NCBI GenBank assembly: GCA_013365325.1
Contig: JABVXV010000048.1
Location: 215,001 to 279,000, forward strand
DNA: 64,000 nucleotides
Source: Dipetalonema caudispina
Lineage: Eukaryota > Nematoda > Chromadorea > Rhabditida > Onchocercidae
Direction: 5' to 3'
Both the position numbers and the translations under genes were made by a program. Under the pieces are notes generated by a model. The model saw nothing but the letters and a program-made list of their open reading frames with translations. It was not told where the DNA came from and did no database searches. Positions 38,829 through 52,752 of this stretch are shown here, piece by piece; the first letter of the stretch is position 1; each line of letters begins with the position of its first letter.

Positions 38829-41800
38829 TCAATAGAATGCCCACAGCAGAAAATTTAAGTAACCACCTCTAACATTTGAAATAGATATTTCTTCTTTATT
38901 CGATGGTTTGATTTCCGGAAGCTTCAGGTTTTCTTTTTCATCATCCATCACGGATTTCAGTATAATGTGAAATTCTACAACCAATGCGGAAAATTTACTA
39001 AACTAGCATAAAGCATACAATACCAAAGAGATCAATCCTTGCAATATTACAGTTTAGAATAATTAGGTAATAAAATGACCTCTTGTAGTATGTTGCATTG
39101 TAATTGCCAAAAGAAATGCTGAAATTCAAGTAAATTAATTAATCCTTAACAAATTTAAATGAGCTCACTATTCAATAACGATTTTAATATCTATTCTATA
39201 TAAATAAACTGTTTACAAGCAGAAACAATTTAAATTCAAATTAGGATTGCTGGTATTGTCCAGTATCGTCAAAAAGTTCTCTTTGGTATTATCAAAGTAC
39301 CATTCAGACATCACCAAGGGTTTACCTTTGTGCCACAAGGACATTATTTGGGTGTCATCAAGGAAATCACTTATACAACTATCCCAGATCTCGTTTTCAA
39401 AGAGGTTTGACCTATTAAGCTAGGGCATAAGCCAAAATTCTTTTTCCCCGTTCAAAAGGTATCTTCTAGGACATTAATTCATGATGAAATTTACAAACAC
39501 TACCGATAAAAGCCAAAGCAGCCGTAATAAAGAAGGAGAACGTATATCCAACAACTGTTAAAACATATTCACAACCAATTGCTAATAATATTGCGCTTAA
39601 TGTCTGCAATAATTAATTCTTTGAATATTGGATTTCAAAAAATTCTCAGAATTTTCAAAAGATTTAGTGGGCAGTAAAGAAACATACGGTGGAAAGAATT
39701 AAACATCCATAATTGGTCGATTTGTGACCAGATCCGAAACACTTAACAGAAGCTGTTATAAAAAGAGCATGAGTAGCTGCTAGACATATAAACGTGAGAT
39801 TCATCTGAAAAAGAGTTTATCTATCAGGTAAAAGTCAAATAAAAAAAGATATGTCTATCTAAAAAGCTAGTTTGTAAAGCATCATTCTTATTTTTTCAAA
39901 AAATGCTGAATGCTTTCAGGAAGAGTTGAGTTTTTTAGCATTTATTACATACGATCGATTCACTTACCCAGATAAAGTAGATCCATTTTCCACCAGCTGG
40001 AGTAAGGGGCATTGTCAGCAATAACATAGTAGCCAGAAAAGTGGCAGTTGACAAAGATATCTTGAAAAAAAGAGGAAAAAAAAATCCTTCTTGGATTATA
40101 ACTTCTTATCCTCATAACATAAAACCTACAAGATCTGACGGACATTCGATATCCGTCAAATTAAATAGTTTATATTGCAAGGACAAAATCTCATAAGTCT
40201 TTACATAAATTCAAAACCTTTACATCATCAATGAGATAAAGAAACCTGAAAACTGGTACGATCGGCTAGAATACCCCATCCTACACGAGCCAAAGCATTA
40301 CATATTGAAGCTGTGCTAAATGCATAAGCTATAAACATATCATCATCAATGAATGTTTCCCCGAATGCCTGCAAGTAAAATTTATCCTCCGAAATTAAAA
40401 ATTTAAATTGATTGAAGATTAAAAAAACAGGAAAGAAATACAATAGCACATTTAGGAAACGGTGAATCTTAAGATGACACAAAGTATTTAAATATTACTT
40501 GCAAAGAGAAATCTATCAAGGCCTTATCAAAACGCCTTCAAGACTGCAAATGACTTCTGTAGATGCAGTTAGTGTAGAGAAATGAAAATATAATCAACCT
40601 TATAGAGATTATAAAACATATTTCCATAAAATGAGCAACAAAAAAGAGCACAAAATAGCCAATAAAAGGTCGAACTTTGCAACATTTGTAATGGACTCAA
40701 TGATATCTGTTCTTGAGATAAATTTACCATTCTTTCTTCCAATGATTCCTAGACAGTTTTGCTTTTAAAAAAAAAAATTAGATTTCGAAATTCTTAACCT
40801 TTATTTTCGAAGTAGATTTTTATTCTCTCCACTTTTGCCATGAAATTCGAATTATCAAAAGATATGCTTGAAAATTTTTGCCGAAATTTATATAACAAAT
40901 ATTTAAATTTTTTGCTTATCAATTTAAAAGCTTTAATTATACTCTTATGGATCCCTGACTAAACGTCCGTAATTTTGAATAAGCGTATTGTTTCATGTCA
41001 CGACAATGCGAAATACGTTTACTTTCGAAAACATCAAACCAGTTCCATATTGAAGTTGAAATCTGCATTTGGAGTGCTTCTGACTGTTCATCCTAAAAAT
41101 TATCCTTATTTTATTAAATTTTTATTGTTTGAACACAGATCACTCCTCTTCTTGCGAATAGGAATATATACATTTAAACATCAATACACAAATTTCTATG
41201 TTTTAAACTAACCACATCCACAGGATTACAAATAACGATTAGACCAATGGCCTGCATAATTCCATAGACCACTGCAAAAGTATAAAATATTGATGGTACT
41301 CGAGCAATGACCTCTCTATCTGTGAAATAACTGAAATGGTTGAATGTATCAGCCTTTCTCAATAAATTTCAATTTATAACCGGAGTTAAAGAAGCAAGAC
41401 TAGAAAACAAAAGGTGAAGGAGTTTTGGAATTTCATCCAAGTGACCCTCGTCAGAGATTTCAAGAATCAATTTTTTTGATAAACTTACGCAAATACAGTT
41501 GGTTTGTGATTCAAAGGATTGAGGTAGACGGTCTGAAGTGGAGCGAATATAGATGAACTGATACCGAAACCAGCTGCTACAATACCACTTACAAATCCGA
41601 CATGTTTTGGAGCCCACTGAAAAAACCGGCAGATAATCCTTTTTTTCTTAAACTGCTAATTAAACTTTAGAAATATTGCGATGCTTATTTCCAAGAATAA
41701 TTAGTTGCTTTTCATTGCAGGTAGCTTTAACGGTAGTATAATAACGGTGTCAGTTATATGACAATAAATAACATAATATTTTTAAAAATAAATCAGTAAG

Positions 41801-43156
41801 AAAATAGGGGAAACAAAAGTTTTAACAGAAAACATAAATGAGTTGAAGATATCAGTAAAACAGAAACATTCAAAATAAATTTAGAATAGAAAAAAAACAT
41901 TACTTATGTTTTTGCTAATTTTGATCTAGAAGAATGGCTTAAGTTTGCAGAGGGTAGATTATAATAACCAAGTCAATAATGGCACAGAAATTTTGTATTA
42001 GAAATCTGTCACCAAAAAAGGTAATCAAAGAATTGAATAAATTTCTTCTGCACAGAAATGTTGCAAAGCGTGATCAGATGACAACATCCTTTTTATAATG
42101 GCATGTTTTCCCTATTATCCCATAGAAAGTATTTCTAATAAAAACCATATTCCGAGTAATAACATGTAATCATTTTTAATCTCTAAATGAATAGAAATGG
42201 TACTTGCATTGATGACACATGAAACGGTAAGAACATAAGCTATTCCTTGTCCAAATCCAAACATTATCCCATACGTCACCAGAAATGTTATAAATGATCT
42301 CTTGATCGTCCAGTAAGATAAAAAAACACCAGCGCTGAAGTTTTTTTTTTTTTTTTGTAATTATAGAATTTGCCTTTTATAGAAATTTGGAAAGTTCCCG
42401 AGGATCCAATCAATATGATATATTTTCCAGTGAGTCATACTTCTCTTTCACTTTTCTAAGCTTGTTTTTACCATTCTTTAATTGCAAAAGACTCACGTCA
42501 TGATAGCACATCCTAGTGATGCGGAAAGCCTCAAGCCAAATTTAGCATCCATGAAACCACCAATGATCATTGCGAAAGGAAAACAACCTAAAAGAAGAAA
42601 ATTTGATTCATCATGTCTATTTCAGTTTACTTTACGTTTTGGGATTAACACTTGGATGCAACGAAGGAAAAAATCACCTGATTTAATAATATGACTTTAT
42701 TTCTCTTCGGAAAGAAATAAAGTTGTCATAAGTCAATTTAGCAAAAAAATTTTTGGAAATCTTACAGAATTTGCTAACCGTCATGAAAGGGCTTACCCTG
42801 AAAAGTAGGTATCCAAACCAACATTCCGTGACTGATTGTTGGATCTGTATTGTTACGCATATATGATGCCATATATGGTAGCATATTTCCTGAAGTACAA
42901 AAACCAGTATTCAAAATTCAAGGTTAGTGTCCCGCTTTTACAGTAAGTTATGACATCAGTTATCAATTACGTGATAGATTAATTTCAAGTTATATCGAAG
43001 GAGATTGGAAAAGTCAGGAAACTTACCGAAAGTATGATATGTTCCCAGAGATAGATGTATCAGCACAGCACCAAAAATTACAATCGTCAAACGAGCTAAT
43101 GGACTAAACTTGAGAAGAAATACGGCTACCGGATCTTTTGAAATTGGTCCATGCAT
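38829..43156 (-). CDS. Major facilitator superfamily transporter, 12 helices
   Basis: Predicted 471-residue membrane transporter. Exons from the 5' end: 43156-43027, 42889-42797, 42587-42497, 42334-42208, 41616-41489, 41330-41213, 40748-40599, 40368-40246, 40060-39968, 39804-39688, 39603-39504, 38974-38829; all phases close. Twelve hydrophobic segments can be placed, two six-helix halves separated by a hydrophilic loop with ESLEERMVNLSQEQ. Signature loops are present after helix 2 (GGFMDAKFGLR) and helix 8 (ARVGWGILADRTSF). LGTYHTFGNM and WAPKHVGFVSGIVAAGFG resemble the oxalate/formate-antiporter-like and monocarboxylate-type branch, so an organic anion is a plausible substrate, but specificity cannot be read from sequence. 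The C-terminal tail of about 40 residues is charged (DDEKENLKLPE). The intron between 42208 and 41616 uses a GC donor (GCAAGT). The stop was chosen by reading through the last exon; a weak GT within it could splice further. Confidence 0.9.
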
Positions 43157-46100
43157 TTGGTTAATTTACAATCATATATAAATCATGAAAATTGTGATTA
43201 GAACTGGGGATATTTGGATCACTGCCACCTGAATTATACAGTTCCCAAAATTTCAACCTGAAATATCGTGTAGTCTTTTCATAAAGTAATAAAAGTAACA
43301 ATGATATTATCAAAAAGAATTTACAGTGATAAATAGTATGCTAGTAATGATAGTAATAAAAGAAATAAAAATGAAGCATAATAAAATCTGTTCAATCTTT
43401 TACTTATCTAACATTGAAGGATATGAATATTCAATGTTTTCAGGATGTAAAGTAGTTGTAATGCGAAAATAATGAGGATCCGATATAGTTATAAAGTTTC
43501 AATATTGCGATATGAGGAAATGGATATGGCAAGTGGAATAACAACTTACTATAGAAGAATGTATAATATTATTAGTGTTTTCAAAAAATAATACATGCAA
43601 ATATAAGTGAAACCAAATTGACTGACAAAAATGATCGATAAAATGACTGAATTTATTGGCAACATGCATATTAATCCAATGATGGACACCAGATTTGTTT
43701 ACGCAGCAAACATTTTGATACTAAGCGTTAGTTACTTCAGCTGAAAGTACAAAGTTGGTATGTGATATTCAACATGTAAATGTACAAACACTCAAAGCAT
43801 ATCGATAAGATTAAAGGTAAAACGATCAAGACTAAAAGTAAGAGTGGAAATTAATTTTGAGTGAATTTTTACTACTCTCTTATTTCATTACATGAACTTC
43901 TATTCCTTTTGATTATATTGGAAAATGCAGAGGAAATCTTAACTCTCTTTAAAATACATGAAAAAAACAATCATTAGATGAGCCTGAAATAGTAGAATGT
44001 GGTTGTCAGTAAACAATGATAAACTGCCACGTTGTAACTGCCACGTTTTAACAGAGATTTAGGAAGGAAATGGTAACCTGTTTTTCTGATTATCATCAAA
44101 TCAAATCGATCAGTGACTGCATTTCTGCCACTAACGAGCGCAAAATCCTTTTAAATGTGCGCATTTTGTACTTTATCATTGTTTGGGTTGAAATTCATTC
44201 GTAATAAAACTTTTAAGGTCCATTTTGGAACTTCGAAGTATTTGAATATTTTCTCTAAAGATATGGAATTAATCATTTTTATGAAACGACAGAAATAAGA
44301 GAAATTCAAATACAGCTTTGTAAGTGATCAGATAATTGCCGTACGATCAAGATCATTCATTGAGGAAGCAAATCAATGCAATGTTCAAGTAACAAGGTTT
44401 TAAAGTTCCTCAATAAGTAATGAAGACTACTAGAGGAAGTCAGAAAAAACTTCATAGCAATTCACGATAATTTAATTAATTCATTAGGAAGGATGACAGT
44501 TGATGAGTTAGCATTCGCAATAAAATGATATGAACAACACCTTTTTTTTTTTCCTAACAATATCGAGCATACATAGAGAAGAATACAAGTAAACCTGGCT
44601 TATTTCATGAATTGAGGCTCACATCAATCAACACATTGGCTCAGTTTGACCAATGGCAAATCGATAAAGGAAAGGCTTGTTCGCTTCATTTATCTCTAAA
44701 CGTCATTTATACATAGTTTGATTATTTCAATTTTGTGGGAATTTAGTATTGCAACTATTTAATTATCGAAAAATTGAAATTTTGAAATAATGTGATAACA
44801 TATTTGAAATAACATTTACATCATCCCTCACATATTCTACCCAATCGTTATTATCATAAATGTCGTTGAAATTGACAGGCTAAATATCGTTGTCATTTCG
44901 ATAGAAAGACACCCATTTGTTTTGTCCCACTGGAAGCTTGCATAATGCCCTTTATGTTAGTTAATTTGAATTTCATCTAATTTCAGCACTATGTAAGGGT
45001 CTTTCTGTCAAGTCTAGTTGTGGAATTTTGCCTTACCATAGAAATATATTGCATTTCTTTCATAAAAGAATATCATTAACCAATCATTTTTTGAAATAGT
45101 ACTTTTACAAGTATACATTATAAATGTTAAACTAAGTAATCATTGAATTCCCATGCCGTTGAATTCATCTCATTATGAATTCTTGTAGATGTCGCAGACA
45201 AATTATGACGCGACTAAACAATTCCTCAAATGGTTTAATTTTGCCTTATCCGTAAACAATTAGTTGAAGTACCTGAAATTTCTACTGTATAAAAATACCA
45301 GCTTTTGTCTGGAAAAAGCAACGTTCCTTATTTTTTCTTCATATGCTTCTTTACGCAACAAATAACTTTTATACAGATCATTATATAAGGAGTAATAGGT
45401 GCAACTGACGCATTAAGCAATTCGATGCATATGTTGAAGGAGATTTGATATAAAGAGATTTTGACATACATGGGAAGATATAAACAAGAGGAATAAGTAA
45501 ATAACGGCACCACGTACTGCAGATGAGATGTTACATTGTTGCAAGCAGTAGGGTTTGTAAGAGAATATTTAAGTCCAAAGCTTTTTTGTACAATTACTGA
45601 ATGATATACGCGGAAGTCGTAGTAACAGAGATCAAAACGAAGTTTGTAGACAAACATGAAAAAAGGTTGACCGAGAAGAAGTTAAGGAGTAACAAAAAAT
45701 TTGACTTCATTATCGAATCTTTCAAATGTTTCAAACCCGAAAATTTCAACAGTACCGAATAAAATTATCGGTCGCGAAAAACATCTGCGAGTAAACACGT
45801 TATTATGATCAGCAAGGTAATACTCTAGAACGTGTTTAGGCAGATCAAGTCAGCTCTCGGGACCCCACTACTTACCATTCTGTTCACCGCTCTACTGGCA
45901 AAGAAGCCAAACTAAGCCATTGTTCAATTTTTTAAAAACATTCAAACATATTGGAATGCACTTAAATTATTAACCAAAGTGATCGTTACATTAGGAATAC
46001 GGTCTAACATACAGAATAATTCTAATGTGTTAGACCATACCATACTTTAAACTAAAGGTCATCCTGGTTCGTAAATCTGATCATACTAAAATTAAATTCA

Positions 46101-47545
46101 TTCCAAGTCTTCGTCTCAACAACTCCCCTATCTTCCGGAATAAAGAAGTTTGGACCAAATGCTTGAGAATATACAACAATTAGTGGACGAATTAAAAAAA
46201 AAAAATTAAAAAATACCTGAGCGGAAAATAATACTAGAAAAATACGTATATGTGTACAGAAACAAATAACAAAGTGAAATGAAATGAGCGTGAAAAAATA
46301 CTCCTAAACTAACTCAAATTTTTTAGAGATTGAAAGTAAATTCCAGGTAGTTGGTAAACCTTCACCTCATTTCTTGTAATATTAGAAACGACAATATTTA
46401 CCAGTATGCGATAAACAGCGTAAGAGACAATACAAAATTACGCTGGAAAGTGCAATATTGCAAATTATATTCAACAAATAACTAAATTAACAGTTTATGT
46501 GAACTCAAATTGACCACTACCATTTTTGCCCAATAAACTAAATGAATCCTCAAAAAAGAAAATGCACTGATATCAAAGAAGCCATTATAACCATCACGTC
46601 TATAAAAAGTGTACTCAATGATGGAAAAATATAAATGGATTGAATTCGTTTCGAAGAGAAATATGAGGTAAGAGTTATTTGATTATGTATCACACTGTTG
46701 CAAAAAATTGAAGTTAAAGTAAGCGGACCTCAAACAAAGTCTGTGGTCAAATTAGACTCATAACATTAAATTTTGCTTACTAAGCAAATTTCAGCAACAA
46801 ATTAAAATGATAACATAAATATGAAAGCAGCATCAAACCGCTAAAGACCTTACTCATCATATGCTTTTTACATGCAGCAGCACCACATACTTTCCAAACA
46901 AGATCCTACAACTAGAACCGTAAAAAATTTGAAAGATAATAAAAGGAAACTAAAAAACTCGATTTTTGCTAAATAAAAATTTATACCGTGAAATTCTACA
47001 AGTAATAAAAATCTCAAATATGAATAAACATACGATTTGGTGCAAAAAATGATGCAAATCAAGATTATCAATTTTCTCTTCCTGCAAAAGTTTTTACGAC
47101 AAAAATTTTTATCAAAAGAAACAATTTCATTCTAAGACAAGTAAGTTCGTAAAAATAATTTCGAGTTTGGGACATAATAGACCATTACTGCCACTTGCAA
47201 CTACCCCTCTTATTACTAGCAGTAAGAGATGAACAAATAAAATCGTTAAGATGCAAATACAATTCTGAAAAATCTTATACTTCATACTCGTCCCGATCTC
47301 TTTCTGGCTTATACTTCTCGATTTAATGTGCAAAGCCATTTCTTGCATCTACAGATAGCCTTATTCAGTTTACTCCCTTAATTACATTCGTAATAAAGTC
47401 TAGCGCTGGAAAATTCATTTGAAATGAAACCCCAATTATATAAATCAGGTAATGAAAATGGGAAATTTTATTAGTAGAAAAGAAAAACAGAGCTTTTCTA
47501 TACTTTAATTTGATTTCAGTATTTGCTAACTCTTTTTCGCATAAA
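43157..47545. other. 4.4-kb intergenic region
   Basis: Lies between the transporter start and the Myt1 stop codon. AT-rich, with a strong donor-like GTAAGT on the minus strand near 45876 that might mark a 5' untranslated exon of the transporter. A 109-codon minus-strand open frame at 45328-45657 lacks splice or homology support. Confidence 0.45.
46001..46036. repeat. Hairpin with a 9-bp perfect stem
   Basis: GGTCTAACA and its exact complement TGTTAGACC flank an 18-base loop. It lies in the intergenic region upstream of the transporter; its role is unknown. Confidence 0.7.
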
Positions 47546-50500
47546 TCATTTTGTATCTGTGCCTGATTTTTTGACCTGTGAATCATCTATCTCGGCTTCA
47601 TTATCACCAGTATCCTCTTCACTATTAAATTGAACTCGTTTTGCGGGTGGTGATGGTTCCCGCATATGAAAATAAGCTCTTCGACGAGTAGCATCACCAA
47701 AAGATTGTGCTAATCCCATTTCTAATCCTGACAGCTGTTTTTCATCCGATGCTTCGGGCGATGAATCATTTCTTGAGGCTAAAATGTACAGCAACATAAG
47801 TCAACTAAATAATAATGTTATTTGCTTAGTAGATTACATTCAACAGCTGTAGGTAAGCTGTATAAAGCTGACATAGAAAAAAAAGGCAAGTTTTACTGTT
47901 TAAGCAATCATTACACTAAGGAAGCAACATCAAGAGCATTCAGAGACGTCACCTTCAGTTTCTGCTGTATCTTGATAAGTTCTTCCAGTTGGTGATCTAA
48001 AAGATTCACGCCACCAATAGTAGTGACGCAGTCTCTGCTCAACCGAATCATCAAATCGTCCTCGTGCTGGTGTTTTACATAAGAAGAGTGAAGGCGTTGT
48101 ATTACTTGGCGGTGTTATGTAACCGTCACGCAAAGGAGATGCTTCGTCCGATGGTGGCGGCTCTGGAGATTTCGGTCTGTCTAAAAAAAAAAGAATTTGT
48201 TTAAGATAAAAATTATTAGGATCCTCTAAAGCAACTCCGTAGCAAGGAAAAAACTCTTAACTAAATGACATTAGCTCTTGCCCGCTCGACAATATGAAGC
48301 AGGGTTATCCAATGACCACCGCATATTTTTGAATCTCATATTTTCATATTGGAGTCACAGACTTTATTAATGATAACTCACAATGTTTCAAGCGAATCAT
48401 GAAATGACTTTGAAATTTGCAATCTTTTCCAGGTATTGAGAGAAAGTTTTGGTTCTAAAGATTTGGACGGCAAGAAACCATCCCTTACCAGATATATTTC
48501 CTGATGTGCTAGGCAATTCATGGTCTTCATACTCCAAAGTGTCACAAGTAAAAATATTCCGCCGTAATTCGGAATTTTGCGGTGTAAATTTGTTTTCCTG
48601 CAAAGTTAAAACATTTGATGTTCAGACTAAGAAAAAAGTAACCTCAGTTGAATAATCGACAAATACGACAAAAAAAGTATCAAAAAACTTCACAATTACT
48701 TCGTTGGGGATTTTTTCGCCTGGAATTCCTTCTCCGTGTAAAATACTGCAATCATTCCTGAAAAAAAAAAAAAAACCTATCATCTATTTCGAAATCTTTG
48801 CGAATTCCGATTGTTCAATAGCAGTATCTGCTGCTGAGTTTCTTACTTTTGGTTGAAAACACAAAAAAACCCATGGTTGTAATGCAACAGTAATGTAATA
48901 CTAGCATTACAGAAATACTATTCACAAACGACAGTTGATAGTGCTACACTAAACATAAAAAATCGTTAATTCCTTACAGATGAAACTATTAGGTAAACCA
49001 TACAGTATAAAACAGATAGTTTATATGAAAATGTAAAAATAAACTTAAAATCCCTGAAACTTACTTTTCAAAAAGATCACCTGCTGCTCCAAATTCGTAA
49101 AAAGTAGCTTTCTTACGAAATAAATTAGTTAAACCATTTGCATCTCCACTATAGGCATCCGCAGAATTGTTTGCTGAATAAAAGTACATCAAGTATAAAA
49201 ATAAATTTTTAAGAAAATTTCGAACAATAAATTTTCTAAAAGTAATGAAAAATTACTTTGCTCAAATTTATGGACACTTTCCAAACTACTTGGAGAGGGG
49301 ATATCAACATCCATTCTTGAACTTGCTTCAATTTCATCGAAATGTGGCTCTTCGCTAACAGATGTTTCCATTACATTAATCAGCTCATCCTCACTTTGAC
49401 TCATTTCCATTTTTTCACCGCTGTCAGTTTCAATATCATCGTATTTGTAATCTCAAATTAAACATATTAAAAAAAAAAGAATTTGAACCATATCGTTCAT
49501 CTCTTTTTGAATATATGAATATGTGGTAACTTTTTTGACGAAGTATGATTAAAAGCATTGTCACAGTGATGTTAAAATGTTGTCTCACTACAGTAATTGA
49601 TATTTTTCAACAAAAGCTAAGAAATTACCATCGTCATCTTCTTCAAATTTTAGTTCCAATCGTGAGGAGTCACTGACCCGAGGAATAATTCCATGTTTAA
49701 ACATTGGAGACTCATCAGATGTCTGAAACTATCATTTATTCAAAATTTATTAGAAAGAACATTACTTAAATATATAATCTAATTTCTGACAAAACTGTAT
49801 GATTTATGATAGTCCGACATATTTGTTAGTTATACAAAACTAATTATGTATTTCTTATTCCTACAGCTCTGAAGATATGATGATATGTAGGACATAGACG
49901 ATGACGTGAGTTCATTCTTTTCAGATAAGTCGCTGCATGCATCATCACGCTACGTGTCGGTTGTACAATCCATGAAGATGCAAAAAGAGATGAATAACCA
50001 ATTGTTAATAATATCCACCACATGTTACGTTCAAGATATTTATACTGAAAATCATTTAATTAATAATGTGACTATTACATTTCACTTCAATAACAAATAA
50101 ATAAAAAGCACAGGACAAATAAAATATATCAAAAATAATACCTGACGTTCATAAATGCACTTTGCTATTACTGGAATACGGCAAATATCCTCAGCAGTAG
50201 GCCTTTCGCTAGGATCTATTTCTAGGAGTAGCAAAATGACATCCAGCAAAGCGGGTGGGACATCTATAACAGTGCATAGTGTATTTTGAAGAAAAAAAAT
50301 TAAACTGCCCAAAAAACGGAAAGGAAAAAGAAGAGTCGTGCCTTTGATAAATTCATGATAAATCTTTTTGCACCGAAATCCTTGCCAAAGATCTCCTGTA
50401 CTGGGTAATTCAAGATCAGTGCAAATATCAATCATTGTCATTCCAAGCGAAAATATGTCACTTGGTTTATTAGCTCCATTCTGCAAGACTTCGGGCGCCA

Positions 50501-52750
50501 AATATTTCCCATCACCTTCTTCCTCTTTCGAATCCTTAAAAGTAAGCAAAAGTAATCAGGTCGACTAAAGATTTCAGACAACTCACCAGATTTTAAACAA
50601 AGAAAATAGAAAACACACCTTCTTTATATCAATAATTAATGAGAAATCACCAAGTTTACAAATTCCATCAAAAGAAACCATGATATTTTGTGGTTTAATA
50701 TCCAGATGAAGAAGGTCGTGACTGTGCAAATAGCGCACTGCCTGAGAAAATGATAAATTTAAAATAATTACTAAATATAACTTCTAGATTATACAACATA
50801 AAAATCTCCAAGACGTCAGGCTCTAATACAGTTGTTTTTTCTCGTGTATGAAGTAATAAGAACAACATTTAAAAAGAAAATCATAATTAGTAAGTTAAGA
50901 AAACGACAGATAAACATCGTAGATTATTTGTATTTGAAGTGCCATACCAGTGCAATGTCTCCAAAAAAAAGCCACAAATCTTTTTCGGGAATAATCCCCA
51001 CTTTCATCTTGTAATCCAGCAAGCTAAAAATAATTTTATGACATTATATATGAATCCTACAATTTTTTAGCAGTCTCAAATTTCATTGTTCACATCGATT
51101 TCTGCTCGAAAAAATCAAACCTGCATTGACAGAGCTCCGTTTGTATATATAAAAAACCGTATTCTTCCCATGCTCGAACATATGAAATAAGATTCGGATG
51201 TTTCGGAAGTAATTCATGCTTCTGAACTTCTCTCAATTTATCTTCACGATCTGCTGGACTTCGAAATGGTTCTACAGTAATTTTCACAGCGTACCAACGC
51301 TTATCATCTTTGCTGAATGCTTTGAAAACCTGCAATAAATTTTTAAAAATCTAATCAAAGAGATTTGTGAAGACCTTATGCCAACTTATTGGGCCTTTTT
51401 TTAGATAAAAGAGTAAAGAAAATTCGCTTTCATTTCCAATCTAACACTATTATCGGGGAAAAAATCAATTATTTTTGATAGTATTTACCTCACCAAATGA
51501 ACCTTTTCCGATACATCGCGGATTCGAGAATGTCTGGTCAAAGAAACTCATGTGGTGTTTTTCATTATAATAATGTGTTTCGATCATTACTGTAAGGAAA
51601 TGTATATATCAGTTACGAATTCATGTATATTTATTGATCTGAATGTAATGTCGTATCCCTTCCAATATAAACCTATTCTATTATACAAACAGTGATAAAC
51701 TGAATAACAAGAGAATTATAACAGATAAATATGGAGGCTATAAACCACTTTATATCCGTTATGAAACCGTACGGTCAGAGGATAAGTAATTAATGTTCAA
51801 AAGTTAGTGTTTACACCTACCCTTCATCGTAAAGAAATTAATTTAATATCAAATTAATCTAATATCTTCCAATAACTAATGCAGCAATAGCAAGATTAAA
51901 ATTCTAATAAATGTTTCAGATCCGAAAACAACCGAAATGCGATGTTAATATCTCCTTATCTGTCTATCTTTTCAAGAACTTGGAGATCATTAAACATATC
52001 ACGGATTCTGATTTTACAACTGCATTAGATTAGCGCTTCTTGTGCCTAACCAAAAAAAAAAAAAAAATATATGTATATATATAACCTGGCTTCTCCTTAA
52101 AACTTATGAAAAAAGGGCCTTTTGGAAGCTCTTTATTCGTGAAGCGCAGTAAGCGACAAGATGTCTGCTGGCATGTACGATGGTGTGATATTCTGGTGTA
52201 ATCAGGAGTTGCCTTAAAAATTAGATACTATTGAAAAAAATACCAGATTATTTCTATAAAATAGAAAATCATAGAAAGAGATATGCATTACATAACTCAG
52301 CTGTCGCTGTCAACTCTTACTTGCTGATGTACAGTCAGGGAAGCCAAAACTTTGTTAATTTTACTTCATGGTATAATATATTATATACAAAGATATCATT
52401 TTACAGAAATTTGGTTAGCAATCTTTAGAATCCTGATAAATTTTGCTTCAAGTATTCCCTAAAATTACTTATCGATTATTGGAAGATAAATATTTTTGAA
52501 CAACCAAGAAATGCGGTACCGGCTTCTTGTGAACTGAATTGAATATCTGAAGAATTCTTGTGTTCATTGTTGAGCCGTCAGGTGTTCGCTTGATTTCGCT
52601 TTCATTTTCCGTCTTCGCTGTATCATCAAACATTCGCTGTTTTGGAGTTCCGTGATTATTTCTGTTTTGATCATCCTTATCCGTAATATTTATATTAAGT
52701 TGCTGTTGTTGGCTAATTTCATGATCAGTTGGTTTTCCACTGAGTGACAT
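47546..52750 (-). CDS. wee-1.3: Myt1-type Cdk-inhibitory kinase (WEE-1.3-like)
   Basis: Predicted 735-residue kinase of the Wee1/Myt1 family, which phosphorylates the inhibitory Thr/Tyr of Cdk1 to restrain mitotic or meiotic entry. Exons from the 5' end: 52750-52520, 52212-52086, 51589-51489, 51329-51121, 51023-50948, 50741-50619, 50534-50342, 50263-50142, 49722-49629, 49451-49257, 49173-49065, 48757-48700, 48597-48489, 48180-47953, 47778-47546. Motifs: GKGSFGEVF (about 147-155), Lys169 in YAVKIT, Glu187, HLDIKPQN with Asp262 (Myt1 family uses HLD), DFS at 280-282 instead of DFG, and EGDGKYLAPE. The N-terminus (about 135 residues) carries possible Ser/Thr-Pro sites. The tail of about 340 residues is acidic and Ser-rich with SP/TP sites (SPEPPPSDEASP) and KRVQF, a PP1-docking-like motif. 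No clear membrane helix follows the kinase domain, unlike human PKMYT1. The intron after 50342 needs a GC donor. Confidence 0.93.
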
Positions 52751-52752
52751 AT

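Noticed and set aside
45328..45657. 109-codon minus-strand open frame, hydrophobic and Cys-rich
   Set aside because: No splice partners, AT-driven composition and no recognised motif; a frame of this length can occur by chance in 64 kb.
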